NCBI RefSeq assembly: GCF_030412785.1
Contig: NZ_CP125295.1
Location: forward strand, 806,001 to 870,000
DNA from: Paraburkholderia sabiae
GTDB lineage: Bacteria; Pseudomonadota; Gammaproteobacteria; Burkholderiales; Burkholderiaceae
DNA length: 64,000 bases
Direction: 5' to 3'
Made by a program: the position numbers and the translations under genes. Shown piece by piece: positions 24,659 to 34,365 of this stretch. Under the pieces are notes generated by a model. That model was given only the letters and a program-made list of their open reading frames with translations. It was not told the origin of the DNA and searched no databases. Positions within the stretch are counted from its first letter, which is position 1. Each line of letters starts with the position of its first letter.

Positions 24659-25909
24659 ATGCAACGTTCTACCTTGCCGCTCGACGGTCTGCGCGTGATC
24701 GATTTCTCGCGCGTGCTGGCGGGCCCGTATTGCGCCGCGCTGCTCGGCGATCTCGGCGCGGATGTGGTCAAGATCGAGCCGCCTGCCGGCGATGATTATC
24801 GTGTTGTCGGTCCGTTCGGCGCGGACGGTGAGAGCGGCCTGTTCGCCGCGATGAACCGCAACAAGCGCAGCATCGTGCTCGATCTCAAGACGGACGCGGG
24901 GCGTGAGCTCGCGCGGGCGTTGTGCGCGGACGCCGATGTCGTCGTCGAGAATTTCAGGCCCGGCGTCGCGGACAAACTCGGCATCGGCTACGCGGCGTTG
25001 AGCGCGATCAATCCGTCGCTCGTGTATGCGAGCGTGTCGGGTTTCGGGCAGACGGGGCCTGAATCGCATCGGCCCGCGTACGACATCATCCTTCAGGCGA
25101 TGTGCGGGCTGATGGACGCAACCGGTTCGCCCGACGGACCGCCGACGATGATCGGCGAATCGGTATCCGACGTCGTCAGCGGTCTGTTCGCATCGTGGGG
25201 CGTGCTCGCCGCGTTGCTCGCGCGCGAGAAGAACGGCAAGGGCACGCACGTCGACGTGTCGATGTTCGACGCGACGCTCGGCCTGAGCGCGACGCTCGTT
25301 GCGCGCTACGCTGCGACGGGCCTCGCGCCGCGCCGCGTGGGGAACCGGCATCCGTCGTCGGCGCCGTTCGGCGCGTATCGTGCGGCTGACGGCTTTTATG
25401 TCGTCGCGGTGCTGAATAACAAGCTCTTCGCTGCTTTTGCTCAGGCGATCGGCGCAACGCATCTCACGGACGATCCGCGTTTTGCCAGCGATGCGTCGCG
25501 CTGTCTTCATGAAGCCGAGTTGCGGCTGGTGATTGAAGCGTGGTCGTCGACGCGAACCGTCGATGATGTCAACGAGACGCTTGGTGCAGCCGGCATTCCC
25601 GTCGCGCCGATTCGCAATCTTTCGGAGGCAGTTGAGAGCGAGCAAGCGGTGCATCGCGGGTTGCTCACCGACGTGCAGCGAGATGGAAGGTTCGCTACGC
25701 GCTTACCTTCGCAGCCAGTGAAGTTTTCCGCGTATGACGCCAATCGTGTGACGCCTGCGCCGGCGCTCGGCGAACATGCCGATGCGCTCTTGCAGGCACT
25801 CGGTTACGACGACGAAGACATTGCGTCGTTGCGCGAGCGTGGCGCGTTCGGCGCTTGTGCTGCGACGACAGAAGATGCAATTCGCAAAGAGGAGCGCGAC
25901 CATGCATAA
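24659..25909 (+). CDS. CaiB/BaiF (family III) CoA-transferase
   Basis: 416 residues. It moves CoA between carboxylic acids. Family signatures: PLDGLRVIDFSRVLAGPYC at the N-terminus, LGDLGADVVKIEPPAGDDYR, NRNKRSIVLDLKTDAGRE, YASVSGFGQTGPESHRPAYD, and VDVSMFDATLG, which holds the catalytic Asp region. Length is typical. Directly coupled to the acyl-CoA dehydrogenase (8-bp overlap) and divergent from a LysR regulator, so the two enzymes probably activate and then oxidise a short- or branched-chain acid (for example a glutarate- or succinate-type substrate, undetermined). Confidence 0.92.
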   Translation: MQRSTLPLDGLRVIDFSRVLAGPYCAALLGDLGADVVKIEPPAGDDYRVVGPFGADGESGLFAAMNRNKRSIVLDLKTDAGRELARALCADADVVVENFRPGVADKLGIGYAALSAINPSLVYASVSGFGQTGPESHRPAYDIILQAMCGLMDATGSPDGPPTMIGESVSDVVSGLFASWGVLAALLAREKNGKGTHVDVSMFDATLGLSATLVARYAATGLAPRRVGNRHPSSAPFGAYRAADGFYVVAVLNNKLFAAFAQAIGATHLTDDPRFASDASRCLHEAELRLVIEAWSSTRTVDDVNETLGAAGIPVAPIRNLSEAVESEQAVHRGLLTDVQRDGRFATRLPSQPVKFSAYDANRVTPAPALGEHADALLQALGYDDEDIASLRERGAFGACAATTEDAIRKEERDHA

Positions 25910-27041
25910 GCGTTTAGGCATCGAAGACAGCGACATTGAAATCGCCGATGCAATCGCGCGCTTTGCTCAAAGCGAACTTGCGCCGCGCGCCGCGCAAGTC
26001 GATCGCGAAGAGCTTTCGACGACGCGCTACGTCGCGCAACTCGCCGAACTCGGCGTGATGGGCATGAACTTGCCGGAGCGGTGGGGCGGCGTTGAAGCGT
26101 CGCCGGTGGCGATCGTGCTGTCGCTGGTGGAGATCGCGAAGGCGTGTGCGTCGACGTCGTCGATGATCGGCGCGCATTACCTCGCCACCGATTCGATCCT
26201 GATCGGCGGCGACGATGCGTTACGCGATCGCTATCTGCCCGACGCGGCCAGCGGCAAAAAGCTCGGCGCGTTTGCGCTGACGGAGCCGCGCGCGGGCTCC
26301 AATCCCGCCGACATGGCGACCCGCGCGACGCGCGAAGGCGAGGGCTATCGGATCAAGGGCGTCAAGCACTTCATCTCGAATGCCGACGCGGCGCAGTTCA
26401 TCGTCGTGTATGCGAAGACCGATCCCGATGCGGGCACGCGCGGCATCAGCGCATTCGTGGTCGACAGGCACGCGCCGGGCGTCGACGTTGCGCCCGCGGA
26501 AAAGCTGATGGGCATACGCGGCGCGCCCGCGCATGAAGTGGCGCTCGATTGCTTCGTGCCCGCCGCGAACCGCGTCGACGCGGAGGGCAGCGGATTTCGC
26601 ACGGCGATGAAGGTGCTCGACAACAGCCGGCTCGATGTGGCCGCAACGAGTATCGGCATTGCGGAAGCGGCGTTGTCGGCGGCGATCGAGTGGTTGAAAG
26701 AGCGGCGGGTGGGCGGTGAGCCGCTGTCGAGCCGGCAAGGTCTGCAATGGACAATCGCCGATATGAAGACGAGGCTCGAAGCTGCGTGGCTGCTGACTTT
26801 GCAGGCAGCCGTCAAACGGGCGGAGGGTGTGCCGTTTACGCAGGCTGCATCGATGGCAAAACTCTATGCATCGGAGATGGTTGCGTTCGTCACCGATGCA
26901 GCGCTGCAGATGCATGGTGGATACGGCTTCACGCGCGAGATGCCACTGGAGCGCTTCGTTCGCGACGCGCGGATTCTGCGGATCTACGAAGGATCGTCTG
27001 AGATTCAGCGGACGGTGATTGCGCGTACGGTGTTGGGATGA
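25902..27041 (+). CDS. Acyl-CoA dehydrogenase
   Basis: 379 residues from the ATG at 25902, which overlaps the CoA-transferase end. FAD enzyme making the alpha,beta-double bond in acyl-CoA. Motifs: GVMGMNLPERWGG, FALTEPRAGSNPADM (FAD/substrate loop), KLMGIRGAPAHEV, the C-terminal MHGGYGFTREMPLERF, and RDARILRIYEGSSEIQR with the Glu in the position of the catalytic base of short/medium-chain members. Substrate not determinable. Ends just before a bidirectional terminator. Confidence 0.93.
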   Translation: MHKRLGIEDSDIEIADAIARFAQSELAPRAAQVDREELSTTRYVAQLAELGVMGMNLPERWGGVEASPVAIVLSLVEIAKACASTSSMIGAHYLATDSILIGGDDALRDRYLPDAASGKKLGAFALTEPRAGSNPADMATRATREGEGYRIKGVKHFISNADAAQFIVVYAKTDPDAGTRGISAFVVDRHAPGVDVAPAEKLMGIRGAPAHEVALDCFVPAANRVDAEGSGFRTAMKVLDNSRLDVAATSIGIAEAALSAAIEWLKERRVGGEPLSSRQGLQWTIADMKTRLEAAWLLTLQAAVKRAEGVPFTQAASMAKLYASEMVAFVTDAALQMHGGYGFTREMPLERFVRDARILRIYEGSSEIQRTVIARTVLG

Positions 27042-27052
27042 CGTGAGAAAGC

Positions 27053-27083
27053 AAAAAGCCCAGTCACGAGGACTGGGCTTTTT
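27053..27083. terminator. Bidirectional terminator between acyl-CoA dehydrogenase and tRNA-Thr
   Basis: AAAAAGCCCAGTC (27053-27065) pairs perfectly with GACTGGGCTTTTT (27071-27083) around ACGAG. A-run on one side and T-run on the other let it serve both convergent transcripts. Confidence 0.92.
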
Positions 27084-27096
27084 GTTTGAATCTTGC

Positions 27097-27172
27097 TGGT
27101 GCCGGAAAGAGGAATCGAACCCCCGACCTTCGCATTACGAATGCGCTGCTCTACCGTCTGAGCTATTCCGGC
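27097..27172 (-). tRNA. tRNA-Thr(CGT)
   Basis: 76 nt with encoded CCA. Acceptor GCCGGAA/TTCCGGC, D-arm TAGCTCAGACGGTAGAGCA, anticodon loop TTCGTAA giving CGT, T-loop GGTTCGATTCC. Confidence 0.96.
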
Positions 27173-27253
27173 TCCGTTGTTGCTTTCGTTTAATTCGTCA
27201 GCAACGAAGAAGTGAGATTATGAAGCCTGTTTTCAGGCTTGGCAAGTGCTTTC

Positions 27254-28270
<1,017 letters not shown>

Positions 28271-28421
28271 TGCAGTACTCCGGAGAGGCTTGGGAATTTC
28301 CCGATTTTAACCTTTCGATGTTCGGGTTCCGTGACTTTAAATAATCGCGGTGTTGCTGCCGGGCGTACGGTCGTACGCTCCGCGGCTCCCGGCCAGCGGA
28401 GAAAGAGCGCCTCAGAGCGCC

Positions 28422-28862
28422 TCAACGCGACGCGGAAACCCGGCGTGATGCCGCCGCTGCGTCCTCGGCGGCCTTGATCTGCTCGCGCGACAGCCGTGTG
28501 TGCTTGGGCCGGCGCGAAGGCGGCAGCGGCTCGATCTCGCGCTCGATTTTCTCGCCCGATTCCGCAATTGCGACGCGCAAGTCGTAGGCAATCTGAAGAT
28601 TGAGCCAGAAATGCGCGCTGTTGCCGAAAAAGCGCGACAGACGCAAGGCCGTTTCCGACGAAATGGCCCGCTTGCCGCGCACGATGTCGTTGATGCGCGG
28701 CGCCGGCACGCGCAGTTCCAGCGACAACGCATTGGCCGACATGCCGAGCGGTTCGAGAAATTCGCTGCGCAGGACATCCCCGGGCGTCGTCTCGGGCATG
28801 CGTTCGCCCGTGGCAACCTCGGCGAAGTCGACGTTGTCCAGTTCAGAACGTTTGATGGCCAT
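28422..28862 (-). CDS. higA: HigA-family antitoxin with terminal extensions
   Basis: 146 residues; typical HigA is near 100. The core (about 25-110) is an XRE-type HTH of the addiction-module antidote family: TPGDVLRSEFLEPLGMSANA, LRVPAPRINDIVRGKRAISS, ALRLSRFFGNSAHFWLNLQI. It is preceded by a 25-residue acidic N-terminus and followed by a basic Pro/Arg/Ala-rich tail (about 115-146) that could be flexible. It lies 16 bp downstream of the toxin gene on the same strand, the toxin-first order usual for higBA. It should bind and neutralise HigB and repress the operon. Confidence 0.88.
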   Translation of the reverse strand: MAIKRSELDNVDFAEVATGERMPETTPGDVLRSEFLEPLGMSANALSLELRVPAPRINDIVRGKRAISSETALRLSRFFGNSAHFWLNLQIAYDLRVAIAESGEKIEREIEPLPPSRRPKHTRLSREQIKAAEDAAAASRRVSASR

Positions 28863-28878
28863 GATGGTTTCCTACGAG

Positions 28879-29160
28879 TCAGTGATAGTCGACGATCTCG
28901 ACATTGAGCGCGTCGCCGTCGATGTACTGGAAGCAGATGCGCCATTGCGCATTGATACGGATGCTCCATTGGCCGCTGCGCGTGCCTTGCAGCAATTCGA
29001 GCCGGTTTCCAGGCGGCGCGAACATGTCGATGATCGACCTCGCTGCATCGATCAGCAGCAGTTTGCGGCGCGCGATCAGCTGCACTTCTCGCGGCAGCGA
29101 CTGCACAAAAATGCCTTTGAAGACAGCCGCGGTTTCCTTGTCGCCGAACGTTGAGATCAT
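28879..29160 (-). CDS. higB: HigB-family (RelE superfamily) toxin
   Basis: 93 residues from the ATG at 29160; a start seven codons upstream is possible but HigB normally begins like MISTFGDKETAAVFKG. Further motifs: PREVQLIARRKLLLIDAARS, PPGNRLELLQGTRSGQWSIR and INAQWRICFQYIDGDA, the RelE-fold core with the basic residues used to cleave mRNA on the ribosome. First gene of the higBA pair, upstream of the antitoxin. Together they form a type II toxin-antitoxin module between fbp and pepN. Confidence 0.9.
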   Translation of the reverse strand: MISTFGDKETAAVFKGIFVQSLPREVQLIARRKLLLIDAARSIIDMFAPPGNRLELLQGTRSGQWSIRINAQWRICFQYIDGDALNVEIVDYH

Positions 29161-29270
29161 GGGGAGTGTATAACGCGTCATGTTAAACGTAAACCATTAA
29201 ATCGACGCGTTCAGTCTGATCGCAACGAGGCGCTGAAACCACTCGGCCAGATGGCCAGCCGCCAAAGAAA

Positions 29271-29294
29271 AAAGCCGGCACACGTGCCGGCTTT
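29271..29294 (-). terminator. Intrinsic terminator of pepN
   Basis: AAAGCCGGCA (29271-29280) pairs with TGCCGGCTTT (29285-29294); on the minus strand a T-tract follows (complement of 29263-29273). It lies 25 bp past the pepN stop. Confidence 0.88.
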
Positions 29295-29318
29295 CGACTT
29301 GCCAGGAAAGACCGAAAA

Positions 29319-32021
29319 TCAGGCGAGCGCCTTCTCCACGATTTCGCGGACGTCGCGCGACTTCGCCTGCGTCGCGACCTTTTCCAGCGCCGCGCGCATC
29401 TGGTCTCGCAGCCTCGGCGTGAAGCGTCGCCACAGTTCCAGCGCCCGCGCGAGACGCGCGGCAACCTGCGGATTGAGCGCGTCGAGCGCGATCACCTGTT
29501 CGGCCCAGAACGCATAACCCGAGCCGTCTTCCGCGTGGAACTGCGCCGGGTTCGCCGAGCAGAAGCTGAAGATCAGTGAGCGCGCGCGGTTCGGATTCTT
29601 CAGCGTGAACGCGGGATGCGTCATCAGCTTGCGCACGATTTCGATCACAGGACGCTGCTTCGCGCCGCGCTGCATCGCCTGAAGCGCGAACCACTTGTCG
29701 ATCACGAGCGGCTCGTTCTCGAAGCGACGATAGAAGTCGCCGAGCGCTTCGGCGGCAGCGGTGCCACCATTCGAAGCCGCCGCCGTCAGCAGCGCCGACA
29801 AGGCCGCCGCGCGATCCGTCATGTTGTTCGCCGAGTCGTACTGAGCCTTGGCGAGACGTACGGCGTCGGCGGGATCCTCGAGTTCGGCGAGATACGCGAG
29901 CGCAAGGTTCTTCAGCGCGCGATGGCCGGCCGCCGCAGGCGTCGGCTCGTACGCACCCGGCGTCTGATGGCGTTCGTAGATCGCGAGCCAGTCGCCCTTG
30001 AGCGTGGACGCGAGGCGCTTGCGCACGAACTGGCGCGCGCTGTGCACGGCGGCGGGGTTCGACTCGTCCATCTGCTCGGCGAGATACGCCTCCGACGGCA
30101 ACATCAGCGCGAGTTCGCGGAACGCCGGCGACAGCGTTTCGTCGTTCAGAACGCGGCCGAAAGCGGCGACCACGGTATCGTCCAGTTCCAGCGCCTTGCC
30201 TGTCGCCGCCAGCTCGGCGAGCGTCAGCAGCTCACGCGTCGCGAGGCGCTGGCCGGCTTCCCAGCGGTTGAACGGATCGCTGTCGTGCGCGAGCAGGAAG
30301 GCGAGTTCGTCGGCCGTATAGTCGTACTCGACCACGACGGGCGCCGAGAAATTGCGCAGCAACGAGGGCAGCGGCTTCTCGGCGACATCGACGAACGTGA
30401 AGCTCTGTTCGGTCTGCGTGAATTCGAGCACACGCGTCGTCTGCGATGACGCCGATGCTTCGCCGTCGAGACGCAGCGGCATGTCGTTGCCGTCATCGCC
30501 GATCAAACCGATCGCGAACGGAATCAGCAGCGGGCCTTTCTGCGTGTCGCGCGCAGCCGCCGACGCGTCGCCGTAACCCTGCTTGAGCGTCACGGTATAG
30601 CGTTTCTGCGCGGCGTCGTAATGCGTTTCGACGCCGATACGCGGCGTGCCCGCCTGGCTGTACCAGCGCTCGTATTGCGCGAGATCGCGGCCGTTCGCGT
30701 CGGCCATTGCGTGACGGAAGTCATCGCAAGTCACCGCCTGGCCGTCGTGGCGCTTGAAGTACAGATCCATGCCGCGCCGGAAGCCTTCGCGTCCGAACAG
30801 CGTCTGATACATCCGCACGACTTCCGAGCCTTTCTCGTACACGGTCATCGTGTAGAAGTTGTTGATCTCGACGTAGCTTTCCGGGCGGACGGGGTGCGCC
30901 ATCGGGCCGGCATCTTCGGCGAACTGCATCTGACGAAGCACGCGCACGTCTTCGATGCGCTTGGTTGCGCGCGCAGCCTGGTCTTCGACGGAACTGCCGC
31001 CGCTTGCCATGTCCGCGGAAAATTCCTGATCGCGGAACACCGTCAAACCTTCCTTCAGGCTCAGCTGGAACCAGTCGCGGCACGTGACGCGATTGCCCGT
31101 CCAGTTATGGAAGTATTCGTGGCCGACGACGGCTTCGATGTTCGAGAAGTCGGTGTCGGTCGCCGTTTCCGGGTTGGCCAGCACGTACTTCGTGTTGAAG
31201 ATGTTGAGGCCCTTGTTCTCCATCGCGCCCATGTTGAAGTCGCTCACGGCGACGATCATGAAGCGGTCCAGATCGAGTTCGAGGCCGAAGCGTTCCTCGT
31301 CCCAGCGGATCGAGTGAATCAGCGAATCCATTGCGTGGCGCGTCTTGTCGAGATCGTGCGGCTCGACCCAGACCTGCAGGAGTTTCTCTTTGCCCGAGCC
31401 CGTCTTCACGCGCTCTTCCAGCGCGACGAGCTTGCCCGCGACCAGCGCGAACAGATAGCTCGGCTTCCTGAACGGATCTTCCCAGCGCGCGAAATGGCGG
31501 CCGTCGGGCAGGTCGCCCTCTTCGAGCAGATTGCCGTTGGACAGCAGCACCGGATACGCGGCCTTGTCACCGCGCAGCGTGACCGTGTAGGTGGCCATCA
31601 CGTCCGGGCGATCGAGGAACCACGTGATGCGCCGGAAGCCCTCGGCCTCGCACTGCGTAAAGAAGTTGCCGCTCGACACATACAGTCCCGACAGCGTCGT
31701 GTTCGCTGCCGCGTTGCAGATGCCCGTCAACGTGAGTTCGAACGAATCGGGCACGTTGTCGACGGTCAGGCCGTGCTCATGCGCACGCACGTTGGCATAC
31801 GGCTTGCCGTCGATCGACGCTTCGACGAACGTCAGATCTTCGCCCATCAGTTCGAGATGCGTGGCGCGCACCGCGTCGGGATTGCGGCGGATGCGCATCG
31901 TATTCCTGACGACCGTGCGCTCCGGCACGAGATCGAACTCGAGCGCGACGGTATCGATGAGAAAAGCGGGCGGCGCGTAGTCGGCGCGGCGGATCACTTG
32001 AGGCGTTTCGGTATCGGCCAT
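29319..32021 (-). CDS. pepN: Aminopeptidase N (M1 zinc metallopeptidase)
   Basis: 900 residues from MADTETPQVIRRADYAPP at 32021; the open frame runs 338 codons further upstream but that part is a shadow of the DUF4136 and exporter genes. M1 hallmarks: GAMEN at 265-269 (binds the substrate N-terminus) and the zinc site HEYFH at 301-305 with a downstream Glu (SLKEGLTVF). The N-terminal saddle, catalytic thermolysin-like, and C-terminal helical domains follow the E. coli PepN layout (DUF3458-type ends). Main broad-specificity cytosolic aminopeptidase for peptide turnover. Divergent from the DUF4136 lipoprotein gene. Confidence 0.96.
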   Translation of the reverse strand: MADTETPQVIRRADYAPPAFLIDTVALEFDLVPERTVVRNTMRIRRNPDAVRATHLELMGEDLTFVEASIDGKPYANVRAHEHGLTVDNVPDSFELTLTGICNAAANTTLSGLYVSSGNFFTQCEAEGFRRITWFLDRPDVMATYTVTLRGDKAAYPVLLSNGNLLEEGDLPDGRHFARWEDPFRKPSYLFALVAGKLVALEERVKTGSGKEKLLQVWVEPHDLDKTRHAMDSLIHSIRWDEERFGLELDLDRFMIVAVSDFNMGAMENKGLNIFNTKYVLANPETATDTDFSNIEAVVGHEYFHNWTGNRVTCRDWFQLSLKEGLTVFRDQEFSADMASGGSSVEDQAARATKRIEDVRVLRQMQFAEDAGPMAHPVRPESYVEINNFYTMTVYEKGSEVVRMYQTLFGREGFRRGMDLYFKRHDGQAVTCDDFRHAMADANGRDLAQYERWYSQAGTPRIGVETHYDAAQKRYTVTLKQGYGDASAAARDTQKGPLLIPFAIGLIGDDGNDMPLRLDGEASASSQTTRVLEFTQTEQSFTFVDVAEKPLPSLLRNFSAPVVVEYDYTADELAFLLAHDSDPFNRWEAGQRLATRELLTLAELAATGKALELDDTVVAAFGRVLNDETLSPAFRELALMLPSEAYLAEQMDESNPAAVHSARQFVRKRLASTLKGDWLAIYERHQTPGAYEPTPAAAGHRALKNLALAYLAELEDPADAVRLAKAQYDSANNMTDRAAALSALLTAAASNGGTAAAEALGDFYRRFENEPLVIDKWFALQAMQRGAKQRPVIEIVRKLMTHPAFTLKNPNRARSLIFSFCSANPAQFHAEDGSGYAFWAEQVIALDALNPQVAARLARALELWRRFTPRLRDQMRAALEKVATQAKSRDVREIVEKALA

Positions 32022-32228
32022 GATGTGCGTTCGGGAATAAGCTCGAAGCCGGCGCGTTGTATACAGCGCAACATACGACAGCGTGCCGGGTGATCGGCCC
32101 ATTGTACAAAGCCTCGGCCGATCGTGCGGACAGAACTTTTTACCGTCGTGCGCAGTCAGCGTATTATCGGGCCGCCCATCCGCTTGCCCGGCAGGCAGGC
32201 GCGGCCGACGATACCAACGAGGACGACC

Positions 32229-32930
32229 ATGAAGCTCGACCGATTGACCCGCCACGCCGCGCTCGTGCTCGCGGCGCTCGCCACGTTGCTGGCGGGCTGC
32301 ACGACCTACGTGACGACGCAGGTGACGGCCTTTTCCGACTGGAACGGCAGCGACGCGACGCGCACCTACGCGTTCACGCGCACGCCGGAACAGAAGAACA
32401 ATCTCGAACAGGCCACGTACGAGCAGATCGTCGCGAACGAACTCGCGCTGCACGCATTCCGCCAGACCGACGAGCGCAACGCGCACTATCTCGTGGCGCT
32501 CGCGTATGGCATGCGCTCGGATACGGTGAACGTCGCGCAGCCCGTCTACTACAACCCGTGGCCGGGCCCGTATTACTGGGGCCGTCCGTTCGATCCGTGG
32601 GGTCCCTGGGGCCCGTGGGGTCCGTATCCGGCAGGTTATGTGAACCAGAGCTATCCCGTGTACACGCATCTGCTCGGCATCCGCATCACGGATCGCGCGA
32701 CGGGCAAGGAAATGTATAACGTGACCGCGCGCAATACGGACGAGCAATCGTCGCTGATCGCCGCGATGCCGTATCTGGCGCGCAGCGCGATGTCCGATTT
32801 CCCCATGGGCAACGGCGTGGTGCGCACCGTGAAGCTGCCCGTCGACGGAAAGGGCGGCGTTTCCAACGAAGTCGCCGCCGACAGCGCCGCGCCGCCCGTG
32901 CCGGCTTCGGGCGCGAAAACGGTTCAGTAG
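32229..32930 (+). CDS. DUF4136 outer-membrane lipoprotein
   Basis: 233 residues from the ATG at 32229 (ACGAGGACGACC upstream). Lipoprotein signal peptide with lipobox LLAGC and Cys near residue 21. The mature part begins TTYVTTQVTAFSDWNGS and keeps the DUF4136 pattern (TRTYAFTRTPEQKNNLEQAT, then YEQIVANELALHAFRQ). A Gly/Pro/Trp-rich loop (GPWGPWGPYPAGYV) lies at about 118-138. It is expected in the periplasmic leaflet of the outer membrane. Function unknown in the family. It stands alone, divergent from pepN and convergent with the manganese exporter. Confidence 0.85.
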   Translation: MKLDRLTRHAALVLAALATLLAGCTTYVTTQVTAFSDWNGSDATRTYAFTRTPEQKNNLEQATYEQIVANELALHAFRQTDERNAHYLVALAYGMRSDTVNVAQPVYYNPWPGPYYWGRPFDPWGPWGPWGPYPAGYVNQSYPVYTHLLGIRITDRATGKEMYNVTARNTDEQSSLIAAMPYLARSAMSDFPMGNGVVRTVKLPVDGKGGVSNEVAADSAAPPVPASGAKTVQ

Positions 32931-32963
32931 AGGCGCTTGCGCGCGGCGCGTCGAAGGCAAAAA

Positions 32964-32993
32964 ACGGCCGCATCGTCTGAGCGATGCGGCCGT
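32964..32993. terminator. Bidirectional terminator between DUF4136 gene and exporter
   Basis: A 12-bp perfect stem (ACGGCCGCATCG at 32964-32975 with CGATGCGGCCGT at 32982-32993). On the minus strand TTTTTTGCC follows, so it works best for the exporter gene. Confidence 0.87.
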
Positions 32994-33039
32994 TGTCGTT
33001 TCTACCCGCGGATTGTCAAATGACCGTCCGCTCAAACCA

Positions 33040-33612
33040 TCAGACGCCGACTCCCATCAGCGCCAGTGCACCGAGCACGACGAACATGACGGCGGCGATG
33101 CCGTGGACCAGCTTGGTCGGCAGCCGGTGCGCGAAGCGGTCGCCGAGCAGGATCGCCGGGACGTTCGCGATCATCATGCCGAGCGTCGTGCCCGCGACCA
33201 CGCCGAAGAAATCGTGGAAACGCGCGGCCAGCGCGACCGTCGCGATCTGCGTCTTGTCGCCCATTTCAGCGAGAAAGAACGTGACCACGGTTGCGCCGAA
33301 CACGCCGAAATGCGTGCGGTTGGTGTTCGCTTCCGATTCGTCGAGCTTGTCGGGCACGAGAATCCACAGACCCATGCCGATGAAGGACGCGGCCAGCGCC
33401 CAGCGCATCACGGTCGGCGTGACGAGCGAACCGAGCCAGGCGCCGAGCGCGCCGGCGCCCGCGTGATTGATCAGCGTCGCGACGAGCACGCCGAGGATGA
33501 TCGGGAGCGGCTTGCGATAGCGCGCGGCGAGGACGAGCGAGAGCAGTTGCGTCTTGTCGCCGATTTCAGCGAGCGCGACCGCGCCGGTCGAGATCAGAAA
33601 AGCTTGTTCCAC
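33040..33612 (-). CDS. UPF0016/GDT1-family manganese exporter
   Basis: 190 residues, with six predicted membrane helices in two homologous halves. Each half carries the family motif: EIGDKT at 16-21 and EMGDKT at 116-121, the E-x-G-D-K-T pair that binds Mn or Ca in GDT1/TMEM165 proteins. Vibrio cholerae MneA of this family exports manganese (established knowledge). Its own yybP-ykoY riboswitch lies upstream, which strongly supports manganese as substrate and indicates induction when intracellular Mn is high. Monocistronic, ending at a strong terminator. Confidence 0.93.
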   Translation of the reverse strand: MEQAFLISTGAVALAEIGDKTQLLSLVLAARYRKPLPIILGVLVATLINHAGAGALGAWLGSLVTPTVMRWALAASFIGMGLWILVPDKLDESEANTNRTHFGVFGATVVTFFLAEMGDKTQIATVALAARFHDFFGVVAGTTLGMMIANVPAILLGDRFAHRLPTKLVHGIAAVMFVVLGALALMGVGV

Positions 33613-33689
33613 GTTTGATAGATTCCTCGGGCCGAGATGTGTGCGAGCGACGACCCACGACGCGCCGGGCCCTAGAGCGGCGGTAGTGG

Positions 33690-33846
33690 ATCATCGGTCT
33701 CGCCAGGCCAGAGGCTGCGTCTGCCATGACCACAAAGGTCAAGTCTGTTGACAGGCGCCCCCGCAAATCACGCACGCTGCGCTCGCCGGCCGTGAAGCTG
33801 ACCGTTGCGCGGGCATGATGCGGGGCGGCTACTCCCCAATGAGGGG
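33690..33846 (-). ncRNA. yybP-ykoY manganese riboswitch
   Basis: On the minus strand the two invariant sensor segments appear in the right order: GGGGAGTAGCC (33837-33827), the L1 loop, and CTGGCGAGACC (33706-33696), the L3 loop, with GTCAAC and GGTCATGGCA-like paired elements between. An extended -10 (TGCTATACT, hexamer near 33853-33848) sits just before, so transcription would begin at the edge of P1. The aptamer ends about 78 bp before the exporter start, leaving room for an expression platform. Boundaries are approximate. Confidence 0.88.
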
Positions 33847-33859
33847 CGGAGTATAGCAC

Positions 33860-34365
33860 GCCAGTTTGCGTAAAAGCGAAGATTTCCCGCTACTTACTGT
33901 GCATTTATCGCCACTGACAGCAGGTCGTTGCAAAACCGGCCGCAATTATCGTTTTTTAACGTATTTGTCGTCGGCACCGATGGGAATAGGCAGTAACAGA
34001 TGGCGTGATTCGGCGTGATTTCCGCGCCGGGCGACGGCAAAGCCTGTTGGGGCGGGCCGCGTCAGGTGGGAAAACGCTTTCGTCGCGTGCAAGAGACGGA
34101 TACAGATGGATACGTCTTTTCTGGCTGATTTCGGCCAAAATGCTCTGTATCATTTCGGACGGCCGAGGTAATGACCAGACGAAAACCTGTTTTGTCGTCC
34201 CGCCCCTAAATAATCACCGCTGCGTGCCGTTATTTTGGTGAATCCTTAAAAGAAAAGTGGACTCATCAACCTGGCGTCGCGCCCCGCCCGGGAGTAGCGC
34301 GCTTCACGTGCTGTCGACGGCAGGCGCGCCTCTGGCGCCAGCAGCCTTCACGCGCGAACACCGAT
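33860..34365. other. AT-richer upstream region of the aryl-polyene cluster
   Basis: About 500 bp with no supported ORF between the exporter riboswitch promoter and the first APE gene. It is the likely site of the main APE promoter and of regulator binding. Stretches such as 33955-33975 and 34205-34255 are AT-rich. No dedicated regulator gene is adjacent. I cannot name a convincing -35/-10 pair. Confidence 0.4.

Noticed and set aside
29319..33035. A 1238-codon minus-strand frame reading through pepN into the lipoprotein and exporter region
   Set aside because: Only residues from the ATG at 32021 match aminopeptidase N (900 residues). The upstream part is Arg/His-rich antisense sequence of real genes on the other strand.
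34005..34241. A plus-strand frame of 78 codons upstream of the APE cluster
   Set aside because: No ribosome site, unusual composition for the genome, and it lies in the AT-richer promoter-like region.
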